A stretch of 64,000 nt of DNA from Mucilaginibacter lappiensis. GTDB taxonomy: Bacteria; Bacteroidota; Bacteroidia; Sphingobacteriales; Sphingobacteriaceae. A model generated the notes under the pieces. The model made no database searches. It was not told the origin of the DNA and was given only the letters and a program-made list of their open reading frames with translations. The DNA lies in assembly GCF_900155965.1 (NCBI RefSeq), contig NZ_FTMG01000001.1:124001-188000 (forward strand). The letters run 5' to 3'. Numbering within the stretch: the first letter of the stretch is position 1; every line of letters begins with the position of its first letter. A program made the translations under genes and the position numbers. Below are positions 27,641-36,435 of this stretch, piece after piece.

Positions 27641-27744
27641 TATCAAGTAGCTAGTATTAAGTATCGCGACAAAATACCAGCAAGTCGAAAATCTTTATAC
27701 TTGATACTTGATACTTGATACTTGATACTAGCTACTTGATACTA
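27638..27744. repeat. 28-base inverted repeat with four TTGATAC units
   Basis: 27638-27665 is complementary to 27717-27744 with one mismatch; the core is TAGTATCAAGTAGCTAGTAT. The right part contains four exact tandem TTGATAC heptamers (27701-27728). The left arm begins at the stop codon of the RemB-like gene and the right arm ends 9 bases before the stop of the convergent kinase gene. It may be a terminator for both genes or a slippage-prone repeat. Confidence 0.7.
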
Positions 27745-27752
27745 ACTAAAAT

Positions 27753-29882
27753 TCACAATTTCAACGCGTTAATGATCTGCCGCACCAACTCAGCTTCTGC
27801 AAATGGCTTGGTCACAAAACCCGAAAATCCCTTTTTCGATAGTGTTTCAGCATCCGATGGTTTTGAAGTACCGCTGATGGCGATAACAGGTACTTGATTT
27901 AACGGAGCTTTTAATTGCCTGATAGCTGCAATAAGTTCGTGGCCATCCATGGTAGGCATCTGAATATCGGTTAATATAACAGTGATGGTTTCTTTGCTCA
28001 GGATATCTAACGCGGCCCCTCCGTTATTAGCCTGGTAAAATTCAATGTTCCACTTGCTGGTCATCATTTTCAGGAACATCAAACTTAGCTCATTATCGTC
28101 TACAGCAAGGATACTGATGCCGTTAAGTAACGATAGCGGATCATCTATTTTTTGTTTGTCAATAGCAACGCTGCCTGCTTCATAAGGTATATAAAAACTA
28201 AATGTGCTCCCTTTGCCAGCAACACTTTTTACACTGATCTGCCCATTTTGCAATTGAAGCAGTTGTTTACAGATATACAGCCCAAGTCCTGTTCCGGTTT
28301 GACCTTTTGCCGAGCTGGTTTGATAATATTTAGAAAAAAGATTGGCCTGTTGTTCAGTACTAATACCGGCACCTGTATCGGTAATATCAACCACCAGCAT
28401 GCTTTCCTTATTTACCGATACCAGGGAAGCTTTTACCGTAACACCACCTGTATTGGTATACTTAATAGCGTTGCTCAGCAAGTTAACCATCACCTGTTTA
28501 AGTCTGAAGCTGTCGCCTAAAACCAGAGCGCTCTTATCGCCTTCAAAATGATATTCCAGGCTGAGTTTCTTTTTAGTTGCGCTAAACTCCATGCTTTCTA
28601 TCACCTCTTTCAATACAAAATCGGCATTGAAAGGATCACGGTTGATCTTAAACTCGCTGTTCTCCATTTTAGCGGCATCAAGCGTATCATTCAACGTGCG
28701 TAACAACATATCTGAAGATAACCTGATAGAACCCAGCATATCTGCCTGCCGCGGTGACAAATTAGTTTGGCTGAATATATACAGAAAGCCTTTTATAGCA
28801 GTAAGCGGATTTCGAATTTCATGGCTCATGTGTTGCAGCAGATCCATCTTTTGCTGGGCAATAGTAACCGACCGTTCATTTTCCTGTCGCAACAAGGTTT
28901 CTGATACCCCCAGTTTAAGTATAAATACAATAAGTAACGCGGCAAATATCAACACCAGGAACAGGGCAGCCAGATAAAAATTGTTTATTAACCGGGTGGT
29001 TTCCTGGTAGCTCTTAAATGTCATCCCTTTAAACTCATTGGCGATGTTGTAATTAATGTCCTTTACGCCGTTTATAATATTTTCGAGCTCATTACGGATA
29101 CGGATATTCAGGGTTGTTAAATCTTTTTGTGTAGCCAGCAGTTTAATGTTCCGTTCCTGTAGTTGTTTTAGTTTTTGATTATAATTTCTTTTATCCTGAT
29201 AAGCTACCTTGCGGGTGGCCGAGTCAACCAACAGGTTTGTACGACTGTGGTTAACCACGATAATACTAGAGGAAGTAGTACCATTTTTATTAACAATGGC
29301 GTCTTTTATCCGCCCGAAAAGCCCCTTCTTTTTGCCTAAAATGTCTTTTTTTATAGTATCTGTTTTGTTTTCAATATTCTTTTTCCGGGCTCCGTTATCC
29401 ATACTGATGCTAACCGGATTTTTACCAGCGACTTCATTAAAATCAGCGTAAACGGTAAGCAGGGAGTCGAAATTATGTTTGAGCTCATATAATTTGCCCG
29501 ATAATTCTAACTTTTTAACGTGCCAGTACAATACCTTCTGATGCTGTTCTTCGGTTAAACCCGGCATATTGGCATGATCCTTCAGCAGCGTATCAATCAA
29601 GTTAAATGCCTCTGATAATTTACTTTTATAAGCCTTACTTTTTTCATCGTCGGTACTTAACAGCGATTCCTGAAAATCATCCTCGGCCTCATGCAATAAT
29701 AATAAGGCCTGCTGCGGTTTTGATTGATCGTATTCAACGTCATGAGCTAATTTGGAAAGATCCTGTAATTTATTGGAGATAGAATTACGTACAAAAAGTG
29801 CTATGATAGCCAGGATAATGATCAATGCCAAAAACGCCAGCATGATCTTCCTCGTGATTTTTTGAGTATATGTAGATTTCAT
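27753..29882 (-). CDS. Hybrid sensor histidine kinase/response regulator
   Basis: A 709-residue protein. TM1 is at about residues 14-31, a periplasmic sensor of about 270 mostly helical residues follows, and TM2 is at about 302-323. HisKA has LLQHMSHEIRNPLTAIKG with phospho-acceptor His354. The ATPase domain shows the N box NLLSNAIKYTN (about 468-478), DTGAGIS and GTGLGLYICKQ. A C-terminal receiver domain has VDDNE (594-598), phospho-acceptor Asp639 in ILTDIQMP and the conserved Lys in TKP. There is no output domain, so signal passes by phosphorelay to an unseen partner. No response-regulator gene is adjacent. The ligand is unknown. Confidence 0.95.
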   Translation of the reverse strand: MKSTYTQKITRKIMLAFLALIIILAIIALFVRNSISNKLQDLSKLAHDVEYDQSKPQQALLLLHEAEDDFQESLLSTDDEKSKAYKSKLSEAFNLIDTLLKDHANMPGLTEEQHQKVLYWHVKKLELSGKLYELKHNFDSLLTVYADFNEVAGKNPVSISMDNGARKKNIENKTDTIKKDILGKKKGLFGRIKDAIVNKNGTTSSSIIVVNHSRTNLLVDSATRKVAYQDKRNYNQKLKQLQERNIKLLATQKDLTTLNIRIRNELENIINGVKDINYNIANEFKGMTFKSYQETTRLINNFYLAALFLVLIFAALLIVFILKLGVSETLLRQENERSVTIAQQKMDLLQHMSHEIRNPLTAIKGFLYIFSQTNLSPRQADMLGSIRLSSDMLLRTLNDTLDAAKMENSEFKINRDPFNADFVLKEVIESMEFSATKKKLSLEYHFEGDKSALVLGDSFRLKQVMVNLLSNAIKYTNTGGVTVKASLVSVNKESMLVVDITDTGAGISTEQQANLFSKYYQTSSAKGQTGTGLGLYICKQLLQLQNGQISVKSVAGKGSTFSFYIPYEAGSVAIDKQKIDDPLSLLNGISILAVDDNELSLMFLKMMTSKWNIEFYQANNGGAALDILSKETITVILTDIQMPTMDGHELIAAIRQLKAPLNQVPVIAISGTSKPSDAETLSKKGFSGFVTKPFAEAELVRQIINALKL

Positions 29883-30109
29883 TAAAGCGAAAAGCTAAGC
29901 AACTATGATGCCGATATTTAATTGGCAAAATTAAAAGCAATAATAGCATTTATTAAAGCCCTGAGACATATATTTTTAACCTAATGTGAGAATAAGTTTA
30001 AAATATAAATAATTAAATAAAAATATAGCTCATAAACGAAAATCCGGAGGGGTGCAATGATAGCCATGCATGACCGATATATATGGTAAAAGGTAATTCT
30101 ATAGAACCA

Positions 30110-30136
30110 GGTCAAACAGGAATATTCCTGCTGACC
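30110..30136. terminator. Hairpin after the aquaporin gene
   Basis: The perfect 14-base palindrome CAGGAATATTCCTG (30117-30130), extended by GGTCA/TGACC outside small mismatches, lies 13 bases after the aqpZ stop. There is no U-run, so a role as terminator is only likely. Confidence 0.45.
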
Positions 30137-30148
30137 CAGTTGTGTATT

Positions 30149-30856
30149 TTATTTTCTTTCTAATAAGAGGCGCCATACTGCGGCGCTTAATACGGCACCT
30201 AATATAGGCGCCACAATAAATAACCATAATTGGCTGATGGCGGCCCCACCTACCAGCAATGCCGGGCCAATACTACGCGCAGGGTTTACAGATACCCCAG
30301 TAACCATGATACCAACTATATGAATAAGCACCAGACTTAAACCTATTGACAAGCCGGCGAAACCACCATGTATATTTTTGGTAGATGTTGAACCAAAAAT
30401 TACCAGCAGGAAGATAAAGGTAAAAACAGTTTCGGCAATAAAGCCGGATACTAAATTGTAATGACCTGGCGAAAAAGCATCATAACCATTTTGCCCTAAA
30501 CCATTAGCTGCTACACTATACCCATCTTTCCCTGATGCTATGAGCAATAAGATACCAGCACCGGCAATAGCGCCCAACACCTGGGCAATAATGTAAATAA
30601 CAGCTTCATTTGCTTTCATACGGCCGGCAACAACCATACCTATAGAAATGGCCGGATTAATATGGCAACCTGATATATGACCAATAGCATAAGCCATTGC
30701 CACAACCGATAAACCAAAAGCAAAAGAGATACCCAACAAACCAACACCACTTGTGCCATTGGCACCCGCAATTACCGCGCTGCCACAGCCCATCAAAACC
30801 AATACCAGTGTGCCGAAAAATTCGGCAGAAAATTTTGAAAAAGTGCTTGTTTCCAT
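30149..30856 (-). CDS. aqpZ: Aquaporin Z-type water channel
   Basis: At 235 residues and with six hydrophobic helices it fits the MIP family. Both pore loops are present: SGCHINPAISIG (Asn-Pro-Ala at about 67-69) and SVNPARSIGPAL (191-193). Of the aromatic/Arg selectivity filter, Phe (ISFAFGLS), His179 (LVLIHIVG) and Arg194 are in the positions expected for a water-selective channel. The fourth position, Thr183 in E. coli AqpZ, reads Val here (TGVSVNPARS). The protein should allow rapid passive water flow across the inner membrane. It is a single-gene unit. Confidence 0.93.
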   Translation of the reverse strand: METSTFSKFSAEFFGTLVLVLMGCGSAVIAGANGTSGVGLLGISFAFGLSVVAMAYAIGHISGCHINPAISIGMVVAGRMKANEAVIYIIAQVLGAIAGAGILLLIASGKDGYSVAANGLGQNGYDAFSPGHYNLVSGFIAETVFTFIFLLVIFGSTSTKNIHGGFAGLSIGLSLVLIHIVGIMVTGVSVNPARSIGPALLVGGAAISQLWLFIVAPILGAVLSAAVWRLLLERK

Positions 30857-31006
30857 GTGAATTATAAATTAGGTTAAAGGATCAGGTAAATAACAACTAA
30901 ACTGCAACCTGGGTTTAATTATAATAACCTGTGCATAGTTATTATAAAGCTACGCATTGTTATATTGCAAATCCGCATCAAATAAAATAAGTTTTAAATT
31001 AAATGT

Positions 31007-31081
31007 TTAATAGTCAACCAAACTCCGAAGGTGTAAAAGCACCATCTCATCGTCATCAATAATCATGCAATCAATCGACAT
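31007..31081 (-). pseudogene. Truncated response-regulator receiver start
   Basis: An ATG at 31081 opens a 24-codon frame, MSIDCMIIDDDEMVLLHLR then SLVDY and a stop. This is a convincing first strand and helix of a receiver domain (CxIIDDDE is the acidic-pocket motif), cut off before the phospho-acceptor Asp. The rest of the 353-base gap 30857-31209 holds no other coding signal I can see. It is probably the remnant of a LytTR-type regulator gene. Confidence 0.5.
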
Positions 31082-31150
31082 AGGCTTCTGAATATAAGCT
31101 AATCAAGGCAAAAGTCAGGCCATGGTGTAACAGGTTAATAATAGACTACG

Positions 31151-31177
31151 GGAATAAAAATACGGGTATTTTATTCC
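31151..31177 (-). terminator. Hairpin downstream of the araC-type gene
   Basis: GGAATAAAAATA and TATTTTATTCC pair with one bulged A across a short loop, about 33 bases beyond the stop of the AraC-type gene at the end of the heme lipoprotein operon. No clear U-run follows. Confidence 0.4.
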
Positions 31178-31209
31178 TCATAGCGTTACAAAGAACAGCA
31201 AAAACCTAT

Positions 31210-32223
31210 TTAACTTCTAATCTCACTAGGCAGTATCCCAAAATATTTTTTGAAGGCTTCTGACAGGTGCGACTGGTGTTTAAAACCAACCTCATAAGTT
31301 ACCTCTCTGATGGTCATTTTTTGATCAACAAGCAGGTGCCGGGCGCGTTCCATCTTTAACCTGGTAACATAACCATAAATGGTTGTGCCGAAATAAGCTT
31401 TAAAACCACGTTTTAATTTAAACTCATTAAGAGATACCATGCGTGATAAAACCGGCAGCACAGGCGGATTGGCAAAATCCTGATCTAAAATATCCCGGGC
31501 TTGTTCTATTTTTTCCTGTTCAAGATTGGTATACTTTCGCACTTCATCGTGCTGGTCATTCTGCAATTGTTCCATCTGGAGCATCAGTAACTCTAATATT
31601 TTTGATTCGGTATGCAAGCGTTTGAGTTCGCCGGCCCGTTTGCACTCTACAATATCGTTGATGGTTTGTTTCATTTCGTGCGACACCAGCAAGTCCTGCG
31701 CCGATATGGAAGTATATTTTCCATTCTTAATCTCCTGTACAAAGTCAGCATGCAACAACGAATCCTGATTAATGAGGTGAAAATAATATTCTTTTGATAA
31801 CACTATCAGAAAGTAGTTGTAAACCACATCGGGTTGCAATTCATATCTACCAGACAGCGAGGGTATATAGCGAATATTATGCCTTGCTCCTCCCCGCATT
31901 TTTTTTGTACGCTGTTTATCATCCATCGTCTGCTTTTGCTCATAAAATATAAACTGCGAGGTTACTGTTTCACCCTCAATTTCGAAAAGAATGCTGGCTG
32001 GTTCGTTGAATTGCATATGCACGTTCATCAGGAACAAACCACCCGAACTGATCATATGATTTGAAAACTGGTTTACGGGAGGCCGTTTAATGGTCATACT
32101 TTTTTCGGCCAACGGCGTTTGCACGTTATAGCTGTCGGGCAGTTCTTCTATAAACAACCAATCTTCAAAACCTTCTATTTTTGATTTAATATGCATCTGG
32201 TAATTTAACTTTATAGCCCGCAT
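31210..32223 (-). CDS. AraC family transcriptional regulator (PchR-like)
   Basis: At 337 residues it has a ligand-sensing N-terminal part and a C-terminal double helix-turn-helix: PPVLPVLSRMVSLNEFKLKRGFKAYFGTTIYGYVTRLKMERARHLLV and ...MTIREVTYEVGFKHQSHLSEAFKKYFGILPSEIR. The LNEFKLKRGFKAYFGTTIYGYVTRLRM form of the first helix pair is typical of the PchR/YbtA group that controls siderophore and heme genes. It is the last gene on the strand of the heme receptor operon (48 bases after a lipoprotein gene), so it is likely a co-transcribed regulator of this locus. An internal ATG at 32196 is a possible alternative start. Confidence 0.9.
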   Translation of the reverse strand: MRAIKLNYQMHIKSKIEGFEDWLFIEELPDSYNVQTPLAEKSMTIKRPPVNQFSNHMISSGGLFLMNVHMQFNEPASILFEIEGETVTSQFIFYEQKQTMDDKQRTKKMRGGARHNIRYIPSLSGRYELQPDVVYNYFLIVLSKEYYFHLINQDSLLHADFVQEIKNGKYTSISAQDLLVSHEMKQTINDIVECKRAGELKRLHTESKILELLMLQMEQLQNDQHDEVRKYTNLEQEKIEQARDILDQDFANPPVLPVLSRMVSLNEFKLKRGFKAYFGTTIYGYVTRLKMERARHLLVDQKMTIREVTYEVGFKHQSHLSEAFKKYFGILPSEIRS

Positions 32224-32271
32224 CCCAAAAGATGCAGGCTATGTTTTCATAGATATATGTAGGTGTTGTGT

Positions 32272-33228
32272 TTATTCTGTAACCTGAACCCCATCGCCCC
32301 AGCGATCGACAGAGCCGTAACTATTTCCGGATTTATCAAAAATATTGATGCTCTGGATATTAAGCAGCGGGAAATCTGCTGGAATATGTGCGCGAATACC
32401 AGTATCCGTTATGGTAATGTCAAATGAGTAGTTTTTGCCATCGGCGCTATTATATACGGATGCTTTACTGTCTAATATATTTTTATAATACTTTGATGAA
32501 CCATCGGCGCTTGTAATAAGCAGGTCCTGCCCACGCTTTACCGTTTTTATATTCTCCGGAATGGCCAGGATCAGGTAAGGGATATCAATATGAAATGGCC
32601 CTTTTATTACCGCCTGTCCGTTTGTAACCAGTTTTATTTTATAATTACCGGTGTCAACCGACAAGGGTAAATTAGCAACCAGGTGGGTGGCTGTAAAAGT
32701 GGTAAATGAAGCACCTGATATTTTTATTTCTTTATTGTTTTTATCAATCAGTGATAATTGGGTACGACTGGTATCCGGAACCAGGTATTCACCCGATAGA
32801 TTTACGTACGACCATACTCGGATGGCTGGATCGACATCAAAAACCGGCTGCGGGTTATTGAGCATAGGTTTAAGCGTATATGTTTTCACGCTGCCGTCCT
32901 GCGCTTTTACTTTAAATGTAGTGCTGTTTTTAAATGCCACTTTAGTGCCCGAGGCCGGCTCAACAACAGCCTGATCAGATACTGTTATTTGCGGAGTAAT
33001 AAAATCGGGCACGGCCTGAAACGGGGGATAATACACGATGATATCATTACCGAGTATGGTTGCTTTAAGGCTTACACCTGTAGCATCCTGTATGGTAAAC
33101 TGCTCAATTTCGTTGTAAGGGTATTTTACATATTCCTTTTTACAGGAAGATACCGCCAAAACTGCAATAACCAATAATATGGAGAAAATACGGGTAATGC
33201 CGGGCCTTCCGGATTTAAAGTAGATCAT
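32272..33228 (-). CDS. Surface lipoprotein of the heme operon, Ig/IPT-like
   Basis: This 318-residue lipoprotein (VLAVSSCKKEY) has an all-beta body. The first domain contains FTIQDATGVSLKATILGNDIIVYYPPFQAVPDFITPQITVSDQAVVEPASGTKVAFKNSTTFKVKAQDGSVKTY, the pattern of DUF5018-like beta-sandwich modules. Two further Ig-like modules follow. It is paralogous to the protein at 34008-34964, with the same order of domains. Surface lipoproteins of this kind in TonB-receptor operons usually help capture ligand. The exact role here is unknown. Confidence 0.68.
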   Translation of the reverse strand: MIYFKSGRPGITRIFSILLVIAVLAVSSCKKEYVKYPYNEIEQFTIQDATGVSLKATILGNDIIVYYPPFQAVPDFITPQITVSDQAVVEPASGTKVAFKNSTTFKVKAQDGSVKTYTLKPMLNNPQPVFDVDPAIRVWSYVNLSGEYLVPDTSRTQLSLIDKNNKEIKISGASFTTFTATHLVANLPLSVDTGNYKIKLVTNGQAVIKGPFHIDIPYLILAIPENIKTVKRGQDLLITSADGSSKYYKNILDSKASVYNSADGKNYSFDITITDTGIRAHIPADFPLLNIQSINIFDKSGNSYGSVDRWGDGVQVTE

Positions 33229-33304
33229 TATTCAAATTTTATTTTAACGGATCTGCATCCTGGTAAAACAGGTAAGCCCTGTTGGACTTACCTGAATAAT
33301 TGTA

Positions 33305-33925
33305 TTATAAATTGTTGATAATACCTGTTTTAATGGTATATACACCTCTGTTATTAGTAGCAGTACCCTGGCCAACAGCGCCGGTAAACTGAATTACATA
33401 ATTAACATTGGTAGTAGTATTGGTAACTAATAAATAGAAGCCAGAGATTGGCGTAACACCACCCGGAACTACATAATTATACCAGCCGTTTGGTGTAGTG
33501 CCACCAGTATTTTGACCAACGCTGGCAACAGCAGCGGCCGTAAAATCACTGATTTTTAAAGCTGAAAAAGTAGCAGAAGTGTTATACAGGTATTTAAGTG
33601 AGTAACCTGTTGGAACTTTCACAACAGAGTTATTAGTGCTGGTGAAAAGTACGTTGGCACCAACGGTATTGCTGGTAGTATCCTGCGCACCGGTAGCTAA
33701 ATTTACATATACGGTACCAAAAACAGCCGGACCCGAAGCCGGGTTACCCCATCTGCCGGTTATAGTATAAGTATTGCTGCTGGGTACAGCGCTTACAGAC
33801 AGTTTTGAATCGGCAGAAGAGCTTTGCAGTTTAGTGCTGTTGTCTTTAGTGCAAGAAACTGCAAGGATAGCAACGGCTGCAATAGCCGCTGTTGATTTGA
33901 TTACTTTTAGAAAATTCTTTTTCAT
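33305..33925 (-). CDS. Small lipoprotein of the heme operon, unknown family
   Basis: A 206-residue lipoprotein with signal IAAVAILAVSCTKDN. The mature part is Ser/Thr/Asn-rich and probably all-beta. It has a GWYNYVVPGG segment that faintly recalls the GWYxYD segment shared by the HmuY proteins next door, but the rest does not align by eye. It lies between the two paralogous Ig-like lipoprotein genes in the same operon, 76 bases from the next gene. A heme-binding or heme-relay role is possible but unproven. Confidence 0.6.
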   Translation of the reverse strand: MKKNFLKVIKSTAAIAAVAILAVSCTKDNSTKLQSSSADSKLSVSAVPSSNTYTITGRWGNPASGPAVFGTVYVNLATGAQDTTSNTVGANVLFTSTNNSVVKVPTGYSLKYLYNTSATFSALKISDFTAAAVASVGQNTGGTTPNGWYNYVVPGGVTPISGFYLLVTNTTTNVNYVIQFTGAVGQGTATNNRGVYTIKTGIINNL

Positions 33926-34007
33926 GAGATAATGTTAAATTAGATTGTGAATTAAATTATTGATTTATGTTAGTCGCTTCGTACGCAAGCGGGATAACCA
34001 GATGGTA

Positions 34008-34964
34008 TTATTTAGCCGTTACAGTGAGCGCGCCAGTTCTGTTCACGGTAGGCCAGCCCTCAAATTCAAAACTGTAATTAGCCGTGTAGTAATAAACCCC
34101 TACCGGAAAATTATCCGGTATTTTCAAGGTCATGTCTGTAAAAGTGGAGCTTTGTATAGCCAAGCTATAGATTACGCCATTCACCTTAACCGATGCCGAT
34201 TTTAAACCCACAAACACACTGTTAAATGCAGTAAAGCTTATGGTGCCTCCTTGCTTGGCCTCGCGGACAGGTATCAGCAGGTTGGGTTGTTGATATACAA
34301 CATGCACGGGTTCCGTTATTTGTGCGGAATGCCCCTGGAAGGTGACTTTAACCTTGTAGTAGCCCGTATCAATATCACTCGGTAAAAGGATATTGTTGAG
34401 TACATAGTCATTATCTGATGGCATCAACGTTAGCGGTGATCCTTTGGGATATGTTACCGTTTTACCTGTTTTTTGATTGGTAAGATCGACCTGAACTTCG
34501 GCTCCGTTGCGGCTTTCAAAACTTCCCAATATCGGTGGCAATGCCAGTGGCGGCGAAGCTTCTACGTTTTGATTAAATGCCCAACGTACAGTTAACGAAG
34601 GTATATTTTGCTGGATAATCTTAAGTTTGTAGGTATTGGTGCTTCCGTCTTTAGCTTTTACAGTATAAGTAACGTTTTGCGCATCAACAGATACCGGTAT
34701 CACTTTTTCAACGATAGCAGCTCCATCTGATACACTTATCTGTGGATCTATCACGGCAAGACTATAGTAAAACGGCACGTAAACGGTAATTGATTTTTCT
34801 ACCTGGTCTATGGCGCCATAAATAACCGTATCAGTAAGGTTAACTACTTTATATTCTGTGATCTTGTTTTGGGGTTGTGCGGGCAACTCAATCGTTTTTT
34901 TGCACGAAGCGATAGAAACGGCAAGTAAAATGGCAATAAAAAATTGTAAGGGTTTTAAATTCAT
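34008..34964 (-). CDS. Surface lipoprotein of the heme operon, Ig/IPT-like paralogue
   Basis: The start at MNLKPLQFFIAIL (34964) is preferred over 34994 because it gives a normal lipoprotein signal (AVSIASCKK) and removes the overlap with the HmuY gene. The 318-residue protein shares the layout of the 32272-33228 product: ITEYKVVNLTDTVIYGAIDQ...ITVYVPFYYSLAVIDPQISVSDGA...VTYTVKAKDGSTNTYKLK, then Ig-like modules. The two genes are likely a duplication. It is probably exported to the outer leaflet of the outer membrane together with the HmuY-like proteins. Confidence 0.68.
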   Translation of the reverse strand: MNLKPLQFFIAILLAVSIASCKKTIELPAQPQNKITEYKVVNLTDTVIYGAIDQVEKSITVYVPFYYSLAVIDPQISVSDGAAIVEKVIPVSVDAQNVTYTVKAKDGSTNTYKLKIIQQNIPSLTVRWAFNQNVEASPPLALPPILGSFESRNGAEVQVDLTNQKTGKTVTYPKGSPLTLMPSDNDYVLNNILLPSDIDTGYYKVKVTFQGHSAQITEPVHVVYQQPNLLIPVREAKQGGTISFTAFNSVFVGLKSASVKVNGVIYSLAIQSSTFTDMTLKIPDNFPVGVYYYTANYSFEFEGWPTVNRTGALTVTAK

Positions 34965-34980
34965 CGGGGTAGATATGTAA

Positions 34981-35727
34981 TTATTTGATCTCAAATTTGG
35001 TACTGCCTTTTGGAACGATCACATACTCAAATGTGAAATACATGTGCGGCGTATCGCGGAACCATTTATCGGCCGTAAAAGCGTCTTTATAACAACTGAT
35101 CATTTTGATCTTAGCATAGTTACCCGCGGCTGTGCGGACTACCAATGTGCGCGATTCGGGCATGGCGTAAGCCACATGCTGTTTGTTGTAGCTGCCATCG
35201 CCCCTGATGGTTCCTCCAAAATCATATAGATACCAGCCAGTACCTTCGCCAAAAGCGCCCAGATCATCGGTACCAAAGGTTTTTGAAGTCGAAAACTCAG
35301 TATCGGCAGGCACATTGGTTACCGCCTCAAACGGTTGCTTTAAAATGATGATCCCACCTACCGAATTGGAACTATAGCCCGGGTTAGCCTGATCTTTGCC
35401 GTTATTGCTGCCTATAAAGCTGTCATATAAACTGGAGAAATTTATATCCCAACGGGCTGTTTTTTGATACGATGACGGTTCCTGTTCTTTATTTTCCAGG
35501 CTAAAATATATGGGCGGCAGTTCTGTTGTAGGGTTGCTGTCGTCCGACTGGACGTATAGGTTTTCAACCCGCTGTAGTTTATAAAATGGTACAGATCCGG
35601 TTTGTACAGGTGTATCTGGTTTGGGATCTGGCGCAGGGTCGTTGCTTTTTGAACAGGAACTAAAAAGCATACCGGCAATAGTAAGCACGCCAAGCCATTT
35701 AGTCAGATTATTGGTTATAGATCGCAT
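34981..35727 (-). CDS. HmuY family heme-binding lipoprotein
   Basis: This 248-residue lipoprotein (LTIAGMLFSSCSK) has the HmuY-like pattern ARWDINFSSLYDSFIGSNNG, then PADTEFS...GTGWYLYDFG and ESRTLVVRTAAGNYAKIKMISCYKD...YFTFEYVIVPKG. HmuY of Porphyromonas gingivalis binds heme outside the cell through two His; here the candidate ligands are not obvious. It is one of three HmuY-like proteins in the locus. Gene order TonB receptor, HmuY, HmuY, other lipoproteins supports a heme-capture role. Confidence 0.85.
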   Translation of the reverse strand: MRSITNNLTKWLGVLTIAGMLFSSCSKSNDPAPDPKPDTPVQTGSVPFYKLQRVENLYVQSDDSNPTTELPPIYFSLENKEQEPSSYQKTARWDINFSSLYDSFIGSNNGKDQANPGYSSNSVGGIIILKQPFEAVTNVPADTEFSTSKTFGTDDLGAFGEGTGWYLYDFGGTIRGDGSYNKQHVAYAMPESRTLVVRTAAGNYAKIKMISCYKDAFTADKWFRDTPHMYFTFEYVIVPKGSTKFEIK

Positions 35728-35757
35728 GATAATATATAAGTTGGTGTATTTATTTAA

Positions 35758-36423
35758 TTAGTCTTTGGTTGACAGGTTGCGGCTTCCATCCTGCTGTACA
35801 AAATATCTGAAGGTGAAGTATGGGGCAGGCCAGTTCAGATCTGTCACTACTGCCGGGGCTCCTTTATACATGCTCACCATTTCGAGTTTAGCAAACTTGC
35901 CATCAGCAGTAACCAAAACATACGTCCGGTTCTTTACCGGAACGGCCAGGTGGGTTTTCAGATCGTAGAAGTACCACCCATTGCCGCTACCACTATCCCA
36001 GCCGGTAGCTGTAATACCGTTTATAGCAAACTCATCATCGGCGGGAGCCTGAGTAACCTGGTCATAAGCTTTGTTTACCGCAACCATCTTACCTTTTCCT
36101 GTACCTCCAAAACCATAGCTGGCGTCATTGGTACCGCTATTAATAGATACATAAGAGTTGTATTCTTTGGCGAATGCGATATCCCATTGGGAGGTTTTCT
36201 TTTGGCCGCTATCTATCTTGGCATTGGTGCTAAAACTGAAATAAAATGTTTTGAAACCAGTGCTGATGGTTTTACCAACATCGCCGGGCAAATCATTTAC
36301 TACGGTGCTTTTTCCATCCTGTAGCTGGGGCTTTACCTGATCCTTTGTACAAGAGCTGATTAATAAAGTTGAGGTAACTGCAATAAGGAGCGTTTTGAAG
36401 TAATTATATTTCATCGTTTTCAT
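35758..36423 (-). CDS. HmuY family heme-binding lipoprotein
   Basis: A 221-residue lipoprotein (TSTLLISSCTKDQ). The family pattern is clear: SQWDIAFAKEYNSYVSINSGTNDASYG, PADDEFAINGI, GSGNGWYFYDLKTHLAVPVKNRTYVLVTADGKFAKLEMVSMYKG and PYFTFRYFVQQDGS. It directly follows the TonB receptor gene (12-base gap), the same arrangement as hmuR-hmuY. An internal Met at residue 4 is a possible start. Confidence 0.87.
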   Translation of the reverse strand: MKTMKYNYFKTLLIAVTSTLLISSCTKDQVKPQLQDGKSTVVNDLPGDVGKTISTGFKTFYFSFSTNAKIDSGQKKTSQWDIAFAKEYNSYVSINSGTNDASYGFGGTGKGKMVAVNKAYDQVTQAPADDEFAINGITATGWDSGSGNGWYFYDLKTHLAVPVKNRTYVLVTADGKFAKLEMVSMYKGAPAVVTDLNWPAPYFTFRYFVQQDGSRNLSTKD

Positions 36424-36435
36424 AAATCTTTGTTG

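Noticed and set aside
27701..27728. CRISPR-like array
   Set aside because: Heptamer units are contiguous with no spacers.
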